Positions 15,030 through 17,063 of a DNA stretch of 17,063 bases are shown piece after piece. The translations under genes and the position numbers were made by a program. Numbering within the stretch: the stretch's first letter is position 1; each line of letters starts with the position of its first letter. The stretch is from JANMEX01 sp031423755. GTDB lineage: Bacteria > Pseudomonadota > Alphaproteobacteria > Rhizobiales > Rhizobiaceae. The stretch lies in contig JANPGC010000076.1 of NCBI GenBank assembly GCA_031423755.1, positions 1 through 17,063 of the forward strand, in the 5' to 3' direction. A model generated the notes under the pieces. The model was given only the letters and a program-made list of their open reading frames with translations, was not told the DNA's origin and did not search any database.

Positions 15030-15656
15030 TCCCTTTTTGACCTGCCGCTGCGGCCGGATTTTTCCATTGAACTGAAGCTGATTGCCAAGGGTGCGTGCTT
15101 TGTCGCGGGCACTGATGAGGCCGGGCGCGGGCCGTTGGCCGGGCCGGTGGTGGCTGCTGCGGTCATTCTTGATCCGGATGATATTCCGCACGGGCTGGAT
15201 GATTCCAAACGTATGGACAGGCGCGGGAGGGAAGAGGCATTCGGGCGGATATTGGCGCAAGCGCGCGCAGTTTCGCTGTGCTCGATGTCAGCAGAAGGCA
15301 TTGACGCGAGCGATATCCGCAAGGCGAGTTTGGAGGCGATGCGACGGGCGGTGGCGGGGCTGGCGGTCGAGGCCAACCACGTGCTTGCCGACGGGCGCGA
15401 CGTGCCGCCCGGGCTGATTTGCGCGGCAACGGCTTTGGTCAAGGGCGACCGGCGGTCTGTGTCCGTCGCGGCGGCCTCGATTGTCGCCAAGGTGATGCGC
15501 GACCGGATGATGGATGTGGCCGCAGCGGCTTATCCTGAGTATGGGTTTGAAGCGCATGCGGGGTATGGCACGGCGCGGCACATGCTTGCGCTTGTGGAGC
15601 ATGGGCCGGTCAAGAGGCTGCACAGGTTTACGTTTGCGCCGATCAGGGGGAAGTGA
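14982..15656 (+). CDS. rnhB: Ribonuclease HII
   Basis: RNase HII cuts RNA in RNA-DNA hybrids and starts removal of misincorporated ribonucleotides. The protein has 224 residues from the GTG at 14982. Catalytic acids are visible as Asp45-Glu46 in AGTDEAGRGPLAGPVVAAAV, Asp137 in HVLADGRDVP and Asp174 in KVMRDRMM; GYGTARHMLAL and GPVKRLHRFTFAPIR close the fold. The GTG has GGAG 8 nt upstream; an in-frame ATG at 15003 (MARRASDSPSLFDLP) fits the family's usual N-terminus but has no ribosome binding site. Both lie in a strong inverted repeat (14969-15029), so translation may be controlled by structure. The upstream SOS-linked radical SAM gene could be co-transcribed. A RIME-like palindrome begins 45 bp downstream. 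Confidence 0.93.
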   Translation: MCAKPCPMARRASDSPSLFDLPLRPDFSIELKLIAKGACFVAGTDEAGRGPLAGPVVAAAVILDPDDIPHGLDDSKRMDRRGREEAFGRILAQARAVSLCSMSAEGIDASDIRKASLEAMRRAVAGLAVEANHVLADGRDVPPGLICAATALVKGDRRSVSVAAASIVAKVMRDRMMDVAAAAYPEYGFEAHAGYGTARHMLALVEHGPVKRLHRFTFAPIRGK

Positions 15657-15700
15657 GAGAGTTGTTGAAGTGTGACATAGATTTCAGAGATTGTGGCGCG

Positions 15701-15812
15701 GTCCCCTCATCTGCCTGTCGGCATCTTCTCCCCGCAGAAGTTGCGGGGAGAAGATGGCTTATCTCTGAAGTTTTGTGATTTGCCGTCTTCTCCCCGCATC
15801 TCTTGCGGGGAG
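15701..15812. repeat. RIME-like palindrome, left portion (split by IS110 element)
   Basis: The left outer arm (15701-15727, GTCCCCTCATCTGCCTGTCG followed by GCATCTT) is followed by a complete hairpin at 15725-15753 (CTTCTCCCCGC / GCGGGGAGAAG) and most of a second one, 15787-15812 (CTTCTCCCCGC, loop ATCTCTT, GCGGGGAG). The second hairpin lacks its last three bases, AAG, which are found at 16974-16976 on the far side of the insertion. The element is otherwise the same class as 5544-5718. Confidence 0.9.
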
Positions 15813-15821
15813 CAACCATAT

Positions 15822-16784
15822 TCAACATTTGGGTCTTTCGGGGATCCATGGTGTGCCTCTTTGGAGGATTGCGTTTGCGAGAATGACGAGTTTTCGGGCT
15901 GTTGCGATGGTTGCCTGAAGGTGGGATTTTCCGTTTTGGCGCAGGCGTTTGCAGAAGGTCTTGAGGTCGTCATTGCAGCGGGCGCAGACGAATGCGGACA
16001 TGAACAGGCTTTTGCGCAGGCGTTCCCTGCCGCCCGTGACATGGCGTGCGCCCTTGCGTGTTCCGCTGTCGTCGTCATAGGGCGCAAGGCCGGCCATGGC
16101 GGCAGCTTGCTCGCGTGTCATGGCGCCCAGTTCGGGCATGCGCACCAGCATGGCAAGCGCTGTGCGTGTGCCCACGCCCTTGATCGAGACAAGCAGTTCC
16201 ATCTTGCGCTTCATTGCCGCATTGGCGCAGATTGTCTTGGTCAAGAGCGCGATCTCAGCCAGCTTGCGTCGCTCAAGGGCGGCGATCTCGCGCGCCCTGC
16301 AGCCGATGATACGCTTGTCGCGCGTTGTCTCCAGCATGGTCTTGAGCGCCATGATCTGGCCTTCGATCTGCTCGATATAGGTCAAATGACCGGTCAACCC
16401 ATCCAGACTGGCATCAGGCAGTGGCGGAAGCTCGCTCTGACAGGCCGTGAACTCGGCGATCACCCCGGCGTCCAGCCTGTCATTCTTGGCGCGGCGCAAT
16501 TTGCTCCTGGCAAACGCCTTGATCTGGAACGGCTGAAAGCGCGCCGCCTCGATCAACCCGCCGCGCAGATGCGCCAGAAGCGGCCATTCATAGCCGCCCG
16601 AAGCCTCAAAGCCGACGCGCCGGACCTGATGGGTGCAAAAAAATGCATCCATCTTTGCCAGCCCCTCGCGCGTATACGGCACACAAAGATGAAACTGTTC
16701 CCGGTGCCCGGAAGAATGGATGGCGACGTCGAGCTTCAGCTTGGAAACATCGACGCCAGCGCAAATCATGTTATCGTGTGTCAC
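15822..16784 (-). CDS. IS110 family transposase (bridge RNA-guided DEDD recombinase)
   Basis: This recombinase has an N-terminal RuvC-like DEDD domain and a C-terminal domain with a catalytic serine. In 320 residues the acidic set is Asp12 (CAGVDVSKLKLDV), Glu60 (VGFEASGGYEW), and Asp102 and Asp105 (KNDRLDAGVIAEF). A coiled-coil-like linker runs at about 135-195, then the helix-hairpin-like SIKGVGTRTALAML (200-213), and Ser240 in GLAPYDDDSGTRKGARHVTGG. These positions agree closely with those I recall for IS621 (D11, E60, D102, D105, S241). The start is GTG at 16784, with GAGAGGGA upstream; an ATG at codon 6 is a less likely start. All catalytic residues are present and there is no frameshift, so it looks active. 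The ribosome binding site overlaps the 3' end of the predicted bridge RNA. Confidence 0.95.
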   Translation of the reverse strand: MTHDNMICAGVDVSKLKLDVAIHSSGHREQFHLCVPYTREGLAKMDAFFCTHQVRRVGFEASGGYEWPLLAHLRGGLIEAARFQPFQIKAFARSKLRRAKNDRLDAGVIAEFTACQSELPPLPDASLDGLTGHLTYIEQIEGQIMALKTMLETTRDKRIIGCRAREIAALERRKLAEIALLTKTICANAAMKRKMELLVSIKGVGTRTALAMLVRMPELGAMTREQAAAMAGLAPYDDDSGTRKGARHVTGGRERLRKSLFMSAFVCARCNDDLKTFCKRLRQNGKSHLQATIATARKLVILANAILQRGTPWIPERPKC

Positions 16785-16789
16785 TTCTC

Positions 16790-16942
16790 AAGTCCCTCTC
16801 TTGGATACGAACCGAAACGTTCTTGCAACCATACGGGCCGAAGGAAGTACCGCCCTGCGATCAAGCTCCCCACAGCCCAAAAGGCTCAAGAGATGACGAT
16901 CCGACAGAGCGGAAGCCGGGAGAGACGGCCGTCCCTCCCGGC
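16790..16942 (-). ncRNA. Predicted bridge RNA of the IS110 element
   Basis: Read on the transposase strand, this non-coding left end folds into three parts. First is a strong 5' hairpin at 16942-16915 (GCCGGGAG / CTCCCGGC). Second is a target loop closed by GATC/GATC with an apical AGCC/GGCT hairpin; its 3' side carries GTGGGGAG (16873-16866), which pairs with CTCCCCGC of the target including the CT core, with one G-U pair. Third is a donor loop: TATGGTTGC (16833-16825) equals the element's right end plus the first core base, and TATCCAAG (16807-16800) is complementary to core plus left end (CTTGGATA), the two sides separated by a GAAC/GTTC hairpin. The left target guide should lie near 16897-16887 but matches imperfectly. 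The RNA ends are estimated. Confidence 0.82.
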
Positions 16943-16973
16943 AAACCAACATTACATGATTCCGATATCCAAG

Positions 16974-17000
16974 AAGATGCCGACAGGCAGATGAGGGGAC
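16974..17000. repeat. RIME-like palindrome, right portion (split by IS110 element)
   Basis: This is AAGATGCC followed by GACAGGCAGATGAGGGGAC, the exact reverse complement of 15701-15727. It is the far arm of the palindrome interrupted by the IS110 element. The 63 bp that follow to the window edge show no gene or repeat that I can support. Confidence 0.9.
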
Positions 17001-17063
17001 CACAGCACCAGGCCGACAAACTTATCCCGTCGCGTTTCAGCGCCAACCCATTGATTTCATTCA

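Larger units (their letters stand above)
15811..16973 (-). mobile_element. Complete IS110-group insertion sequence inserted in a RIME-like palindrome
   Basis: The edges are exact: joining 15812 to 16974 restores both the broken hairpin (GCGGGGAG+AAG) and a perfect 27-bp outer inverted repeat. AG (CT on the transposase strand) occurs at both edges (15811-15812 and 16972-16973), so it is the shared core dinucleotide, and the element is 1161 bp plus one core copy. There are no terminal inverted repeats, as expected for IS110. Non-coding DNA is about 187 bp before the transposase and only about 9 bp after it, the IS110-group arrangement in which the bridge RNA lies in the left end. A circular junction would place TTGCTT (across the core) 16 nt from TAATGT (16954-16949), a plausible promoter reading into the RNA. 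Confidence 0.92.

Noticed and set aside
15811..16973. Terminal inverted repeats and a target duplication longer than 2 bp for the insertion element
   Set aside because: The ends do not match as inverted repeats, and the only shared bases at the edges are the AG/CT dinucleotide, as expected for IS110.
15693..16994. Long plus-strand reading frame across the IS110 element
   Set aside because: It is antisense to the complete transposase, crosses both insertion edges and has no recognisable domain.
16861..17046. Minus-strand reading frame entering from the right edge through the palindrome into the IS
   Set aside because: It crosses repeat and IS boundaries and matches no family I know; at most the last few codons of an unseen gene could be real, which cannot be supported.

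Overview
The window looks like chromosomal DNA of an alphaproteobacterium, most likely in the order Hyphomicrobiales (Rhizobiales). Reasons: a ctaC-ctaD cytochrome oxidase operon with rhizobial-looking proteins, an IalB-family protein, RIME-like palindromic repeats with CTTCTCCCCGC hairpins, an alphaproteobacterial LexA box (GTTC-N7-GTTC), and GC-rich coding with many GTG starts. The genus cannot be fixed from sequence reading alone.

Layout. 1-1565 (minus strand): 5' part of ctaD and complete ctaC, the start of an aa3 oxidase operon that runs off the left edge. 1864-3830 (plus): a secreted IalB-family protein and an MFS efflux-type transporter. 3889-4026: a C/G-rich palindromic repeat. 4101-7347: tldD, then a RIME-like palindrome whose right arm supplies the ribosome binding site of a ROK kinase, which overlaps cutC. 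7422-8750: an AT-richer block with six TTTG-N5-CAAA boxes followed by a class II Fic protein; it looks acquired. 8766-13070: a conserved-looking housekeeping block with a polyprenyl diphosphate synthase (minus) divergent from a DUF2007 protein, a TrmN6-like methyltransferase, an S49 peptidase, a 62-residue membrane protein and ispE. ispE carries a palindromic repeat translated in frame. 13067-15656: a short glycosyltransferase-like gene (minus) diverges from a PA0069-type radical SAM gene across a perfect SOS box, followed by rnhB, whose start region is buried in a nested inverted repeat.

The most interesting region is 15701-17000. A RIME-like palindrome with perfect 27-bp outer arms is split by a complete 1161-bp IS110-group element. 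The insertion can be resolved to the base because the palindrome restores exactly when the element is removed, leaving a CT core dinucleotide (transposase strand). The 187-bp non-coding stretch upstream of the transposase has the layout of a bridge RNA. A donor loop contains TATGGTTGC, identical to the element's right end, and TATCCAAG, complementary to its left end. A target loop contains GTGGGGAG, which pairs with the right half of the palindrome target. The left target guide fits less well. This is therefore a programmable RNA-guided recombinase element, apparently directed at the host's own dispersed palindromes.
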